In this document: positions 46,363 to 54,607 of the stretch, in pieces | Position numbering within the stretch: the first letter of the stretch is position 1 | Layout of the letters: each line of letters starts with the position of its first letter | NCBI GenBank assembly: GCA_002420145.1 | Contig: DIHL01000023.1 | Location: 62,001 to 126,000 of the forward strand | Length of the DNA: 64,000 nucleotides | Direction: 5' to 3' | Origin: Bacteroidetes bacterium UBA5697 | GTDB taxonomy: Bacteria > Bacteroidota > Bacteroidia > B-17B0 > Aurantibacillaceae | Program-made: the position numbers and the translations under genes | Notes under the pieces: generated by a model | Told to the model about the DNA's origin: nothing | Seen by the model: only the letters and a program-made list of their open reading frames with translations | Databases searched by the model: none

Positions 46363-47350
46363 GAATATTTAAAGTTAGATTGACGATATAGTAATTATCT
46401 ATTTCTGAAATATCAAGCGAGTGATTTTCAGGATATAATAAGTTGAGACGCTGTTTGGTATTATCAATTCCTAATCCACTTTTATTTAATGTATTATTGT
46501 TAGTAGTAACACACTTGTTTTTTACAATTAGTTTTAACTCGGTATCTGTAATATTTATTTTGATATCAATATCAGAATCCTCTTCGGAATTAACGCCATG
46601 TTTAAAAGCATTTTCAATAAACGGGATTAAAACTAGCGGAGCAATTTTTTTATCAAATATATTGCCTTCGCAAGTGTATTCTAATTTTACATTAGGAGTT
46701 AAACGCATTCGCTGCAATTCAATATAATTTGCAATATAACTGAGTTCCTTTTCTAAAGCTGTAAAATTAGAGTTGCTGTCATTTAACACATAACGCATCA
46801 TATCTGATAGTTTTACGACAGCATCAGCTGTTTTTTCGCTTTTTAAAATAGCTAAAGAGTAAATGCTATTTAAAGTATTAAATAAAAAATGAGGATTGAT
46901 TTGAGCTTTAAGATAGGACAACTCGGCATTTGTTTTTTCTGCTTCAGTTTGCTTTAAACGTTCCCTTATTTTTAATAGTAAAGAGAAGACAAATACCCCA
47001 ATAAACTGAAATAGATTATGATTTACTAATAAACTAAATGGTTTTTTAGGAGGAGCAGGATGAAGAGGCATGTGATGATTTGGAGGTCCCATCTTTCGTC
47101 CAATAATAAATACCTCGGGAACAAATAAAACAATTAAAAATGAAACCAGAATTACAATTGAAAAGAGTACATATTTTTTTGGAACGTAAAGTTTTGGAAT
47201 AAATACATAGTAGTTCGCATAAAAAAAGGCGAGCAATAAGCAAGTAGCGGCAAAAGGCCTTTGAAATGGACGACTAGTGAAAATGTCAATGATTGAGTGC
47301 TGCTCATTAAAGTCGGGAGAAAATAAAATGGGTAAACTTAAAAATATCAA
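46355..47350 (-). CDS. LytS-type sensor histidine kinase, start uncertain
   Basis: The 331-residue protein has four N-terminal membrane segments, a coiled linker ('ERLKQTEAEKTNAEL'), a His_kinase domain ('AQINPHFLFNTLNSIYS', phosphoacceptor His) and an ATPase domain ('PLVLIPFIENAFKHGVN', 'SGLGIDNTKQRLNLLYP'). The only usual start in frame is TTG at 47350, which would begin inside the first membrane segment. The frame is open upstream to 47434 and reads 'KKKQNILIHVLGSLIFL'. An ATG at 47394 is out of frame by one base because of a run of nine A; ten A would give a normal N-terminus. The partner regulator follows. Confidence 0.9.
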   Translation of the reverse strand: MIFLSLPILFSPDFNEQHSIIDIFTSRPFQRPFAATCLLLAFFYANYYVFIPKLYVPKKYVLFSIVILVSFLIVLFVPEVFIIGRKMGPPNHHMPLHPAPPKKPFSLLVNHNLFQFIGVFVFSLLLKIRERLKQTEAEKTNAELSYLKAQINPHFLFNTLNSIYSLAILKSEKTADAVVKLSDMMRYVLNDSNSNFTALEKELSYIANYIELQRMRLTPNVKLEYTCEGNIFDKKIAPLVLIPFIENAFKHGVNSEEDSDIDIKINITDTELKLIVKNKCVTTNNNTLNKSGLGIDNTKQRLNLLYPENHSLDISEIDNYYIVNLTLNIHD

Positions 47351-47465
47351 ACTACCTAATACATGAATAAGAATATTTTGTTTTTTTTTATCATGATACC
47401 AAGTTATAAAAGCTTTTTTATCTAAAATAATAACTTAGGTAAATTATATTCTTTTGTAGGCGAAA

Positions 47466-48242
47466 TTACTTTTTAAGGGCTTGTTCAATAGCATTGGTTA
47501 AAGCAACAAAATCAGCTACTGATAATTGTTCGGCACGTTTATCTAAATAGATAGAGTCAACTGGAGCATTTCCACTCAGTACTTTAACAGAATTACGAAC
47601 TGTTTTTCGGCGTTGATTAAAAGAGGCTTTTACTACTTTAAAAAACAATTCTTCATCGCAATTTAGTTTGTCGGTAGTGTTTCTAGTTAAACGAATAACA
47701 GCCGATTTTACTTTTGGAGGCGGATTAAATACATGTTCACTTACTGTAAATAAGTATTCTATTTTATAAAAAGCTTGTAGCATCACACTTAAGATGCCGT
47801 AAGCTTTAGAACCTGGTTTTTCGGCAATACGAACCGCAACTTCTTTTTGAAACATGCCAACCAAAGCCGATACATCTGCTCTATGTTCCAATACCTTAAA
47901 CATAATTTGAGTAGAAATATTATATGGAAAATTTCCAATGACTTTAAAGTTTCCTTTACTAGCGAATGGTTTTAAGTCTGCCTCTAAAAAATCCTGAAAA
48001 TGAATTTTATGAGCGTGTGATGGGTATTTTTCTTTTAAAAAGTCGATGGATTCAATGTCAATATCAAAGGCAGTAAAATTATCTTTCTCAATCATGTATT
48101 GAGTTAAAACTCCAGTGCCAGGGCCAATTTCCAAAATAGTTAAATCATCTTGCGGCAAAGCATTTACTATTTTTTGCGCAATATTAAGGTCGGTTAAAAA
48201 ATGCTGACCTAAATGTTTTTTTGCTTTTACTGGTGATGCCAA
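47466..48242 (-). CDS. rsmA: 16S rRNA dimethyladenosine transferase RsmA (KsgA)
   Basis: RsmA dimethylates the two adjacent adenosines in helix 45 of 16S rRNA. The 258-residue protein has 'KKHLGQHFLTDLNIAQKIV' (about residues 8-26), SAM motif I 'ILEIGPGTGVLTQYM' (about 36-50), and the N6-adenine motif 'VIGNFPYNIST' (about 101-111). The C-terminal helical domain includes 'FNQRRKTVRNSVK'. It is the last gene of a five-gene minus-strand run beginning at 51455. Confidence 0.97.
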   Translation of the reverse strand: MASPVKAKKHLGQHFLTDLNIAQKIVNALPQDDLTILEIGPGTGVLTQYMIEKDNFTAFDIDIESIDFLKEKYPSHAHKIHFQDFLEADLKPFASKGNFKVIGNFPYNISTQIMFKVLEHRADVSALVGMFQKEVAVRIAEKPGSKAYGILSVMLQAFYKIEYLFTVSEHVFNPPPKVKSAVIRLTRNTTDKLNCDEELFFKVVKASFNQRRKTVRNSVKVLSGNAPVDSIYLDKRAEQLSVADFVALTNAIEQALKK

Positions 48243-48245
48243 TGC

Positions 48246-48740
48246 TTATTTGTTTAAGTTTTGATAATTTGTATCTAAAATTCTTATAGAAACATTTTTG
48301 CGAATATACACATGTTTATCCTGAATTAATTTAATAATTACTCCAGCAACTATTAAAATAGAACTTGCCAAAACAGCTTGTTCGTTCACGATTTTTGCAT
48401 GACCATTTGCAATATTGTTGCCTGTATCTATTACAAAAAACAATAAGCCAGCCGTGAAGAGCCATTGACTAATTTTTGTCCCCCTAATTTTAATAGCTTT
48501 TAAGTCGCTAATCCTTACAACTTCATCATTATCAAAAATTAATAAACTATCATTCATATTTACTAATTTACGAGTTTTATAAAATAAGTCGCCTTTTAAT
48601 TTATAATCAATCGGAGAGTTATTGAAAAATTGAAATGATTTTTCTTTACTAAATAACGAATGGTAATTTATTTCTAAAATCTTTTGAGAAAAACCTAAAC
48701 TAAGCTCTAAACAAAATACTATAGAAACAATGTATCTCAT
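48246..48740 (-). CDS. Hypothetical exported protein with two membrane segments
   Basis: The 164-residue protein has a signal-like start ('RYIVSIVFCLELSLGFSQ') and two further hydrophobic segments (about residues 92-106 and 125-140). The stretch between the signal and the first segment is beta-prone. No known family is recognised. It overlaps the upstream DUF4286 gene by one base and is 3 bp ahead of rsmA, indicating co-transcription. Confidence 0.75.
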   Translation of the reverse strand: MRYIVSIVFCLELSLGFSQKILEINYHSLFSKEKSFQFFNNSPIDYKLKGDLFYKTRKLVNMNDSLLIFDNDEVVRISDLKAIKIRGTKISQWLFTAGLLFFVIDTGNNIANGHAKIVNEQAVLASSILIVAGVIIKLIQDKHVYIRKNVSIRILDTNYQNLNK

Positions 48741-49039
48741 TACATAATTTCTAAAAGAGTTCTAAATGCTGCATATTTACCCTCATAGCGTTGGCTGTGT
48801 TCAGCTTGCAAACGTGCAGCGTGATTTTTTTGATAAGCTTCAATATCTTCCATTTTTTCGAAAGTATATTGTACCGAAAAAGTGGCACCTTCATCATCCA
48901 CATTTAACACTCTACAAATTTTATTTTCTGAAAAATGCCCAGTATTTAATACATCTGGAATATGAACGGTTTTCATCCAATTTAACCAATCTTCGGCAAA
49001 TGATTTATCAATGCTTACAGTTACGTTGTATATATACAT
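48740..49039 (-). CDS. DUF4286 small protein
   Basis: The 99-residue cytosolic protein fits DUF4286: 'YIYNVTVSIDKSFAEDWLNW', 'HIPDVLNTGHFSENKI' and 'FSVQYTFEKMEDIEAYQKNH'. The sequence suggests a ferredoxin-like alpha/beta dimer of the Dabb/EthD type. The function is unknown. It is conserved near rsmA in Bacteroidota and is located 10 bp behind the TPR gene. Confidence 0.9.
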   Translation of the reverse strand: MYIYNVTVSIDKSFAEDWLNWMKTVHIPDVLNTGHFSENKICRVLNVDDEGATFSVQYTFEKMEDIEAYQKNHAARLQAEHSQRYEGKYAAFRTLLEIM

Positions 49040-49049
49040 AATGTCTGTT

Positions 49050-50873
49050 TTAATTTACTATATCTCCTCTTAAGTCTCTGTAGCGTTTTCTGGCGTCTAC
49101 TACATAAATACTTCCTGGATATTTTACTAATACATCTTGATACAGTTGTTTTGCTTTTTCTTTATCATTCAAATAGCGTTCATATAGCTCAGCTTCCTTA
49201 AATAATGCATCATCACCATATAAATCCGTTGGGTAAAATTCTAAAATATTTTCGTACATCTTAGCAGCCTCAGGGTAATGATTGGTTAGTTTAAATATTT
49301 CAGCTTTTTTATAATAAATATCATCACCTAAAGTGTGATCGTTAAATAAAGAATTAATACTGTCTAATCTTGCTAATGCTCTATCATATTGATGTTGTAA
49401 TATTAATAATTCGGCAGAGGCAAACATACTTAAAGGAACAGCATTTGTATCAATACCAATAGCATCTGTTATGACTAAAGATAAATCTAAAGCATCATTG
49501 GCAATGGTTTTGGTAGTAGCGCCTTTTAATACATCACATTGCGTTTTTGCCCAAGCAAAATCTGAGGCATAATAGCTCAATTTTGCATTTCTAAATTTAG
49601 CAGCTTGTCCTACGATTTCATATTTAAAATCTTTTTCTACTTGAGAGTAAAGCAAAGATGCATCCCAAATATTTCCTACTAATAAATTCATATCACCTAA
49701 ATCCAATTTAATTTCAGCCAATATGTTTTTATCAAATGTATATTGCGTAATCACTTCCTCTAAAGATTGAATGGCCTCCTGTGGTTTATTTAAATAATAA
49801 GCTTTTAAAATAGCTGATTTTTTAATGAGTGGTATTGTTAAGTTGCTTATGCCGTATTCTTTTATAGCAGATTCAATATTAGTATTAAGCGCTAATACCT
49901 CGGTAGGATTGGCATTTGGCTGATTGGTAATTTGCAAATAGTTGGCATTCAATTTTTCAATGTTCGCAACGTCGTAATATGGATTTTCTTTTCCTTTGCT
50001 AATCACATATTGATAGCATTTTTCGGCTACAACATAATTTTCGTTACTAATGCAAAGTTTGGCTAATTCCATTAATCGCGTGCCATCCGATTTTTCTCGT
50101 TTATCCAAGGCTTTGTTTTGCACGTAAGAGCCTTCAAAATCTTTTTGCTGATTCAGTAAGAAAATTAAAAACTCAGAGAAGATAGTTTTATCAGAATGTT
50201 GCTGAATACGTTTTTGTAATTCTTGTTTAAGAATTGGATTATTAAAACCGCCATTTTTATCATCGTAACCTAATGATTGTTGTAAATTCGTTTGTGCTGT
50301 ATATATTTCACTTTCTCTAAATTCAATGGCGTCTAAATATTCGTTAACCATAGCTTTCAAGTCTCCTTTTTTCTTATACAAGTTGGCTATTTCGTAATAG
50401 TAAGGATAAGAGTCGCGCGTTTCTTTTCTCCCTTTTTTATATACTTCTAAGGCATAATCGTAAAGCTCTTCATCCTCAAAGGCATGAGCTAATACAAACA
50501 CATAATTTTGCAAAGGAATTAACTCTTTAATAGCTTTATTGTATTGTTCTTTTTCTTTTTCAGGATTGTTTTGAATTTTGTAAAGTTTTCCTAACCACAC
50601 ATACAAATGAAAAGCAGTTTCGTTTCGTTTAATTTGTTTTTTAAGAATTTTTTCGGCTTTACTGTATTCCTTTATTTCCACTAAACATTTGTAGTAGTAG
50701 GTAAAGTAAGCATCTGGATTTTTGTCGTACAAGTTATCAAAATAGGCAGCGGCTTTATCGTATTGTTTTTGCTCATAAAACTGCATGGCTAATTTTTCAT
50801 CATTGGCTTTTTGAGCTATCAGCGATGAAAAGCTTAATAAACATAATATAAATATCAAAAAACGAAACTTCAT
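49050..50873 (-). CDS. Tetratricopeptide-repeat protein, exported
   Basis: The 607-residue protein has a signal peptide (ending 'SSLIAQ') and TPR helices throughout, such as 'FYEQKQYDKAAAYFDNLYD' near the start and 'HYPEAAKMYENILEFYP' near the end. The C-terminal pair resembles the outer-membrane assembly factor type ('YPGSIYVVDARKRYRDLRG'). It is probably a periplasmic scaffold. The stop is next to the start of the DUF4286 gene and its ATG directly follows the lipoprotein gene at 50874. Confidence 0.88.
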   Translation of the reverse strand: MKFRFLIFILCLLSFSSLIAQKANDEKLAMQFYEQKQYDKAAAYFDNLYDKNPDAYFTYYYKCLVEIKEYSKAEKILKKQIKRNETAFHLYVWLGKLYKIQNNPEKEKEQYNKAIKELIPLQNYVFVLAHAFEDEELYDYALEVYKKGRKETRDSYPYYYEIANLYKKKGDLKAMVNEYLDAIEFRESEIYTAQTNLQQSLGYDDKNGGFNNPILKQELQKRIQQHSDKTIFSEFLIFLLNQQKDFEGSYVQNKALDKREKSDGTRLMELAKLCISNENYVVAEKCYQYVISKGKENPYYDVANIEKLNANYLQITNQPNANPTEVLALNTNIESAIKEYGISNLTIPLIKKSAILKAYYLNKPQEAIQSLEEVITQYTFDKNILAEIKLDLGDMNLLVGNIWDASLLYSQVEKDFKYEIVGQAAKFRNAKLSYYASDFAWAKTQCDVLKGATTKTIANDALDLSLVITDAIGIDTNAVPLSMFASAELLILQHQYDRALARLDSINSLFNDHTLGDDIYYKKAEIFKLTNHYPEAAKMYENILEFYPTDLYGDDALFKEAELYERYLNDKEKAKQLYQDVLVKYPGSIYVVDARKRYRDLRGDIVN

Positions 50874-51455
50874 TTATTTTGTTTTTGGATTTACAAGCTC
50901 TGGTAAAATTCCTGAATTTAATTGTTTAATTAAATCTTCGCACACAGGTAATGATTGATTAAACACGTCTAAATGTTTTCTAATAGTTTCAGTATTTATT
51001 TTTAATTCTTCAATGATTTTTTCAGCTTGTTTTTTTTCTTCGTTGATAAATTCAATGGCTTCATCCTCATTTACACTTCCATTTTTTAAATCGTGAGATA
51101 AAGCTTGAAGTTGAGTAATAGAGACATTCGCATCCGCTAACCAAGTTGATCGTAATTCAACATAATCATGCAATCCTTTTTTAACCGAATGAAAATTCTG
51201 TAAGTTTTCAGCTACAACTTTTGTAACGGTATCTTTTAAATGCGAATCGATAAAAAGTGAGTAGGTGTATTGTTTGCTATAAGCCTGCATACATGCAGCA
51301 CTGTCAACCGTTTTAAAATTGTCAACAGATTGCTGTAAAACAACTTTTAAACTATCCAATTCTTTCACATATTTATCATAAGCATGCGTGTTTTTGCAAG
51401 ACGAAGCAAAACCAACTATGATTAAGACTGTGAATATGGAAAACAGATGTCTCAT
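50874..51455 (-). CDS. Hypothetical helical lipoprotein
   Basis: The 193-residue protein has a lipoprotein-like signal ('FTVLIIVGFASSC', Cys at about 20). The remainder is almost entirely alpha-helical with coiled-coil character ('EEKKQAEKIIEELKINTETI'). No family is recognised. It is the first gene of the run that includes the TPR protein and rsmA and abuts the TPR gene with no gap, suggesting that the two act together in the periplasm. Confidence 0.8.
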   Translation of the reverse strand: MRHLFSIFTVLIIVGFASSCKNTHAYDKYVKELDSLKVVLQQSVDNFKTVDSAACMQAYSKQYTYSLFIDSHLKDTVTKVVAENLQNFHSVKKGLHDYVELRSTWLADANVSITQLQALSHDLKNGSVNEDEAIEFINEEKKQAEKIIEELKINTETIRKHLDVFNQSLPVCEDLIKQLNSGILPELVNPKTK

Positions 51456-51644
51456 TTATAAAAGCATTAAAAATCAAATTTAAGTTTAATTGAGCAATAA
51501 CAAAAGAAGAATAAGCGATTAAAGTCTTAAAAAGTATTAAAGCTTAAGGTATAATGGATTGTTGTAAATAAACCCTCTATCCAACCAGTAAACCGCTAAA
51601 ACAAAAACCTTCCATTATAGTTTATTATCATTTATATTTACAGT

Positions 51645-52889
51645 ATGGTATTAACCCTATTAAAAGAAAGCATTGTATTTGCATGGGTAGCGTTGGTTGC
51701 AAATAAACTTCGTACATTTTTAAGTTTATTAGGAATCACAATCGGCATATTTGCTATTATTACAGTGTTTACCATTGTAGATAGTTTAGAAAGAAACATT
51801 AGAGGGAGTGTTCAAAGCCTTGGAGAAAACGTGGTTTTTGTGATGAAATGGCCATGGACTTTTGGTCCTGATTATCCTTGGTGGAAATACATGAACCGCC
51901 CAGTTCCTGAAATTAGTGAATTAGCAGAGGTTGAAAGAAAAGCAAAAAGTGTAGAGGCTATAGGATTTAGAATTGGCGCTCGAAAAGTACTGAAGCATAA
52001 TAATAATACTATCGAAAATGGATTGGTAGCAGGTTGGTCTTATGGCTTTGGGCAAGTAAAATCTTTTGAAATTATTGACGGACGTTATTTTAGAGAAGAT
52101 GAAGCAGAAGGCGGCTATAATGTTGTGATATTAGGACATACCATTGCTGATGGTTTGTTTCCAAATAACGAATATCCAATTGGAAAAACCATTAAAGTAG
52201 CTGGCAGAAACTGTAAAGTAATAGGTGTATTTAAAAAAGAAGGTGAGAGTATGTTAGGCAACACCATGGATAACCAAGCGGTGGTGCCTTACAATTTTGC
52301 GCGATTATTTATGGATGTGAAATCCGAAAATAGCGACCCATTTATTGCCGCTAAAGCAAAACCAGGGGTAACCAATGATCAATTGAAAGATGAATTAACT
52401 GGCATTATGCGTGGCATTAGAGGATTAAAGCCAATGGCTGACGATGATTTTGCGCTGAACGAAACAAATTTATTAAGTAAAAACTTTGATGGTTTGTTTG
52501 ATATTGTAGGCATTGCAGGAGCTATAATTGGAGGCTTCTCTATTTTAGTGGGAGGTTTTGGTATTGCTAATATCATGTTTGTGTCGGTGCGAGAAAGAAC
52601 CAATTTAATTGGTATCCAAAAATCATTAGGGGCCAAAAACTATTTTATTTTAGCTCAATTTTTATTTGAATCCGTGTTTTTATCTTTAATGGGAGGTATC
52701 ATAGGACTCTTACTCATTTACCTGCTCACCTTTGCCGCCGATGGGGCCATTGATATGGAAATCACTTTAACGCGTTCAAATATTATTTTAGGTTTAACTA
52801 TTTCGGTATTGATAGGAATTATTAGCGGGTTTATTCCTGCTTATGGTGCCTCACAGTTGGATCCGGTAGAAGCAATTAGAACCAATTAA
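51645..52889 (+). CDS. MacB-like ABC transporter permease
   Basis: The 414-residue protein has TM1 (about residues 20-45), a large periplasmic domain of the MacB_PCD type (about 50-270, with 'VVILGHTIADGLFPNNEYPIG'), and three C-terminal membrane segments in the FtsX-like permease domain ('GGFGIANIMFVSVRERTNLIG', 'IQKSLGAKNYFILAQFL'). It is a four-TM mechanotransmission permease for lipoprotein or peptide export. No ATPase gene adjoins; one must lie elsewhere. It is followed 1 bp later by a small membrane protein. Confidence 0.9.
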   Translation: MVLTLLKESIVFAWVALVANKLRTFLSLLGITIGIFAIITVFTIVDSLERNIRGSVQSLGENVVFVMKWPWTFGPDYPWWKYMNRPVPEISELAEVERKAKSVEAIGFRIGARKVLKHNNNTIENGLVAGWSYGFGQVKSFEIIDGRYFREDEAEGGYNVVILGHTIADGLFPNNEYPIGKTIKVAGRNCKVIGVFKKEGESMLGNTMDNQAVVPYNFARLFMDVKSENSDPFIAAKAKPGVTNDQLKDELTGIMRGIRGLKPMADDDFALNETNLLSKNFDGLFDIVGIAGAIIGGFSILVGGFGIANIMFVSVRERTNLIGIQKSLGAKNYFILAQFLFESVFLSLMGGIIGLLLIYLLTFAADGAIDMEITLTRSNIILGLTISVLIGIISGFIPAYGASQLDPVEAIRTN

Positions 52890-52890
52890 T

Positions 52891-53238
52891 ATGGCATTAA
52901 TACAGCGTCCAAAATCCATTAGTATCATTACCGTTACAGCCATTGTATTGGTGTTATTGGCATTCCCGATGTTGTTTACACCATCTATTAAACGCATGGG
53001 CGATTTTGTGCCAATGGTTTTAGGAATCATCATTACACTTCAATTCGTTTCTTTAATTGGTATTTGGCACATGAAACAATGGGGTGTGCAGTTATTTATC
53101 ATCATGTTTTGTGTGCGAGTGATTACTTTTATGTTTTTGGATTTGTATACCTTTAGATTCTTTTTCAATATCCTCTATTCTGTTGTCTTCATCATTTTCT
53201 TTTTAATCCATTACCGTAAGATGGATACCAATCTTTAA
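52891..53238 (+). CDS. Small four-helix membrane protein
   Basis: The 115-residue protein has four predicted membrane segments (about residues 14-30, 38-57, 60-80 and 88-108). It is basic at both ends. No family is recognised. It begins 1 bp after the ABC permease gene and is probably co-transcribed and perhaps assembled with it. Confidence 0.75.
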   Translation: MALIQRPKSISIITVTAIVLVLLAFPMLFTPSIKRMGDFVPMVLGIIITLQFVSLIGIWHMKQWGVQLFIIMFCVRVITFMFLDLYTFRFFFNILYSVVFIIFFLIHYRKMDTNL

Positions 53239-53308
53239 GATTTTTGTATATTAGTATAAGGTTTTGTAAGCTAAGTGTAGCTTAATGTTCTTAAACAAAA
53301 AATCAACT

Positions 53309-53334
53309 TGTCAGTTCGAGCGTAGTCGAGAACC
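53309..53334. repeat. REP-like palindromic repeat
   Basis: The stretch GTTCGAGCGTAGTCGAGAAC is an imperfect palindrome of a type found dispersed in many Bacteroidota genomes. It sits in the 154-bp gap between the small membrane protein and the T9SS gene and is GC-richer than its surroundings. Only one copy is present in this window. Confidence 0.6.
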
Positions 53335-53392
53335 TTTTTGTTTTTATGACACATTCACTCTCAAGTTAAATTATTAAACAACAACTTATTAA

Positions 53393-54379
53393 TTGAAAAA
53401 AAGCCTTTTAAATATTTGTTTCTGTTTGTTTTGTTGGTGCATGTCGGCACAACAAAACTTGGTTCCTAATAGTAGTTTTGAAGACACTATCACTTGTCCA
53501 TATCATAACTATACAATTAATTATTCGTGTCATAATTGGTACACATCCTTAAATTATGGAAGCGCAGACCATTTCTGTAGTTGTAGTAATAAAGATTCCA
53601 TAATATTCGGTTATCCCTTTTCTGGGGTCCCAAGAAATTTCATTGGTTCTCAAAATGCGCAACACGGTAATTGTTATGCTGGAATAGCTACATATGTCGG
53701 AGGAATAACATTTAAAGAATATTTAAGTGTTAAACTAATAGAACCACTAAAAACTGGAGCAAAATATTATATTTCATTTAATATTAGCCTAGCAGATAGT
53801 TGTATTTATGCTGTTAAAAATTTAGGAATGCTTTTTACCTCATCGGTTTTTAACCAAGGGAGTTTTGGAGTTCCAAGTTTTTTGCCTCAAATAAAATTTA
53901 CATCTCCAACATTTTATGTAGATAAAATAAATTGGACATTAATCAGCGATTCAAATTATGTTGCCAATGGCGATGAAAATTATTTAACTATTGGAAGTTT
54001 TGAGGCTGTTCCAGACACTATCTCTCTATCTTTTCCACACTCTTTTGTGCCCGGCATAGGCAATAGTTATAAATCTGCATATTACTATATTGATGATGTA
54101 AAAATAATAGAAAAGAGTCCTTCTTTGATAATAGCAAATGTATTTACTCCTAACATGGATGGAATTAATGATATCTGGATATGTGATTTTAGTGGTTTTG
54201 AAAATGTAAATTGCCTTATCTACAATAGATGGGGTAATGTAATTTTTCAGTCTAATAAACAAATCATTCAATGGGACGGAAGAACAACTTCTGGTAATGA
54301 ATGTAATGACGGTATATATTTTTATTGTATTGAAACAGAAACAGAAAAGTATAAGGGGCATATTCAATTAATAAGGTAA
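53393..54379 (+). CDS. Secreted protein with type B (gliding-motility-type) T9SS C-terminal domain
   Basis: The start is TTG at 53393 followed by three Lys/Ser codons and a hydrophobic signal ('LLNICFCLFCWCMSAQ'). The 328-residue protein continues 'NLVPNSSFEDTITCPYHN', a galactose-binding-like or jelly-roll domain opening frequent in Bacteroidota. It ends with a type B domain ('ANVFTPNMDGINDIW', 'IYNRWGNVIFQS', 'GIYFYCI'). Cargo of this class needs a PorP/SprF partner; none is beside it, although one exists at 19360. A terminator follows. Confidence 0.88.
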   Translation: MKKSLLNICFCLFCWCMSAQQNLVPNSSFEDTITCPYHNYTINYSCHNWYTSLNYGSADHFCSCSNKDSIIFGYPFSGVPRNFIGSQNAQHGNCYAGIATYVGGITFKEYLSVKLIEPLKTGAKYYISFNISLADSCIYAVKNLGMLFTSSVFNQGSFGVPSFLPQIKFTSPTFYVDKINWTLISDSNYVANGDENYLTIGSFEAVPDTISLSFPHSFVPGIGNSYKSAYYYIDDVKIIEKSPSLIIANVFTPNMDGINDIWICDFSGFENVNCLIYNRWGNVIFQSNKQIIQWDGRTTSGNECNDGIYFYCIETETEKYKGHIQLIR

Positions 54380-54415
54380 ATGCCAATCGGTTTGTGTTAC
54401 ATTTATCATATAGTT

Positions 54416-54444
54416 AAAACACCCTGATTTTCAGGGTGTTTTTT
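54416..54444 (+). terminator. Rho-independent terminator after the type B T9SS gene
   Basis: AAAACACCCTGA pairs with TCAGGGTGTTTT around a short T loop, followed by T residues. It begins 37 bp after the stop codon. Confidence 0.9.
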
Positions 54445-54517
54445 ATTTTAGCCAATTCATCGATTCATCGTTTCAAAAAGTTAATTAGTCTGAAAATGCT
54501 ATTTAACTGTCAAATTG

Positions 54518-54551
54518 TTTTGTTTTATTCAAAAATTTAATTATATCTTTA
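54518..54551 (+). promoter_or_regulatory. Candidate promoter for recQ
   Basis: TTTTG (54518-54522) and TATCTTTA (54544-54551) are 21 bp apart. This approaches the Bacteroidota TTTG/TAnnTTTG promoter pattern and gives a leader of about 50 bp. The last base of the second box deviates. Confidence 0.35.
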
Positions 54552-54607
54552 TATAGAATTAACCACTACGTTTACTCAATAAAACATACATTTTAATCAA
54601 TAAAACC

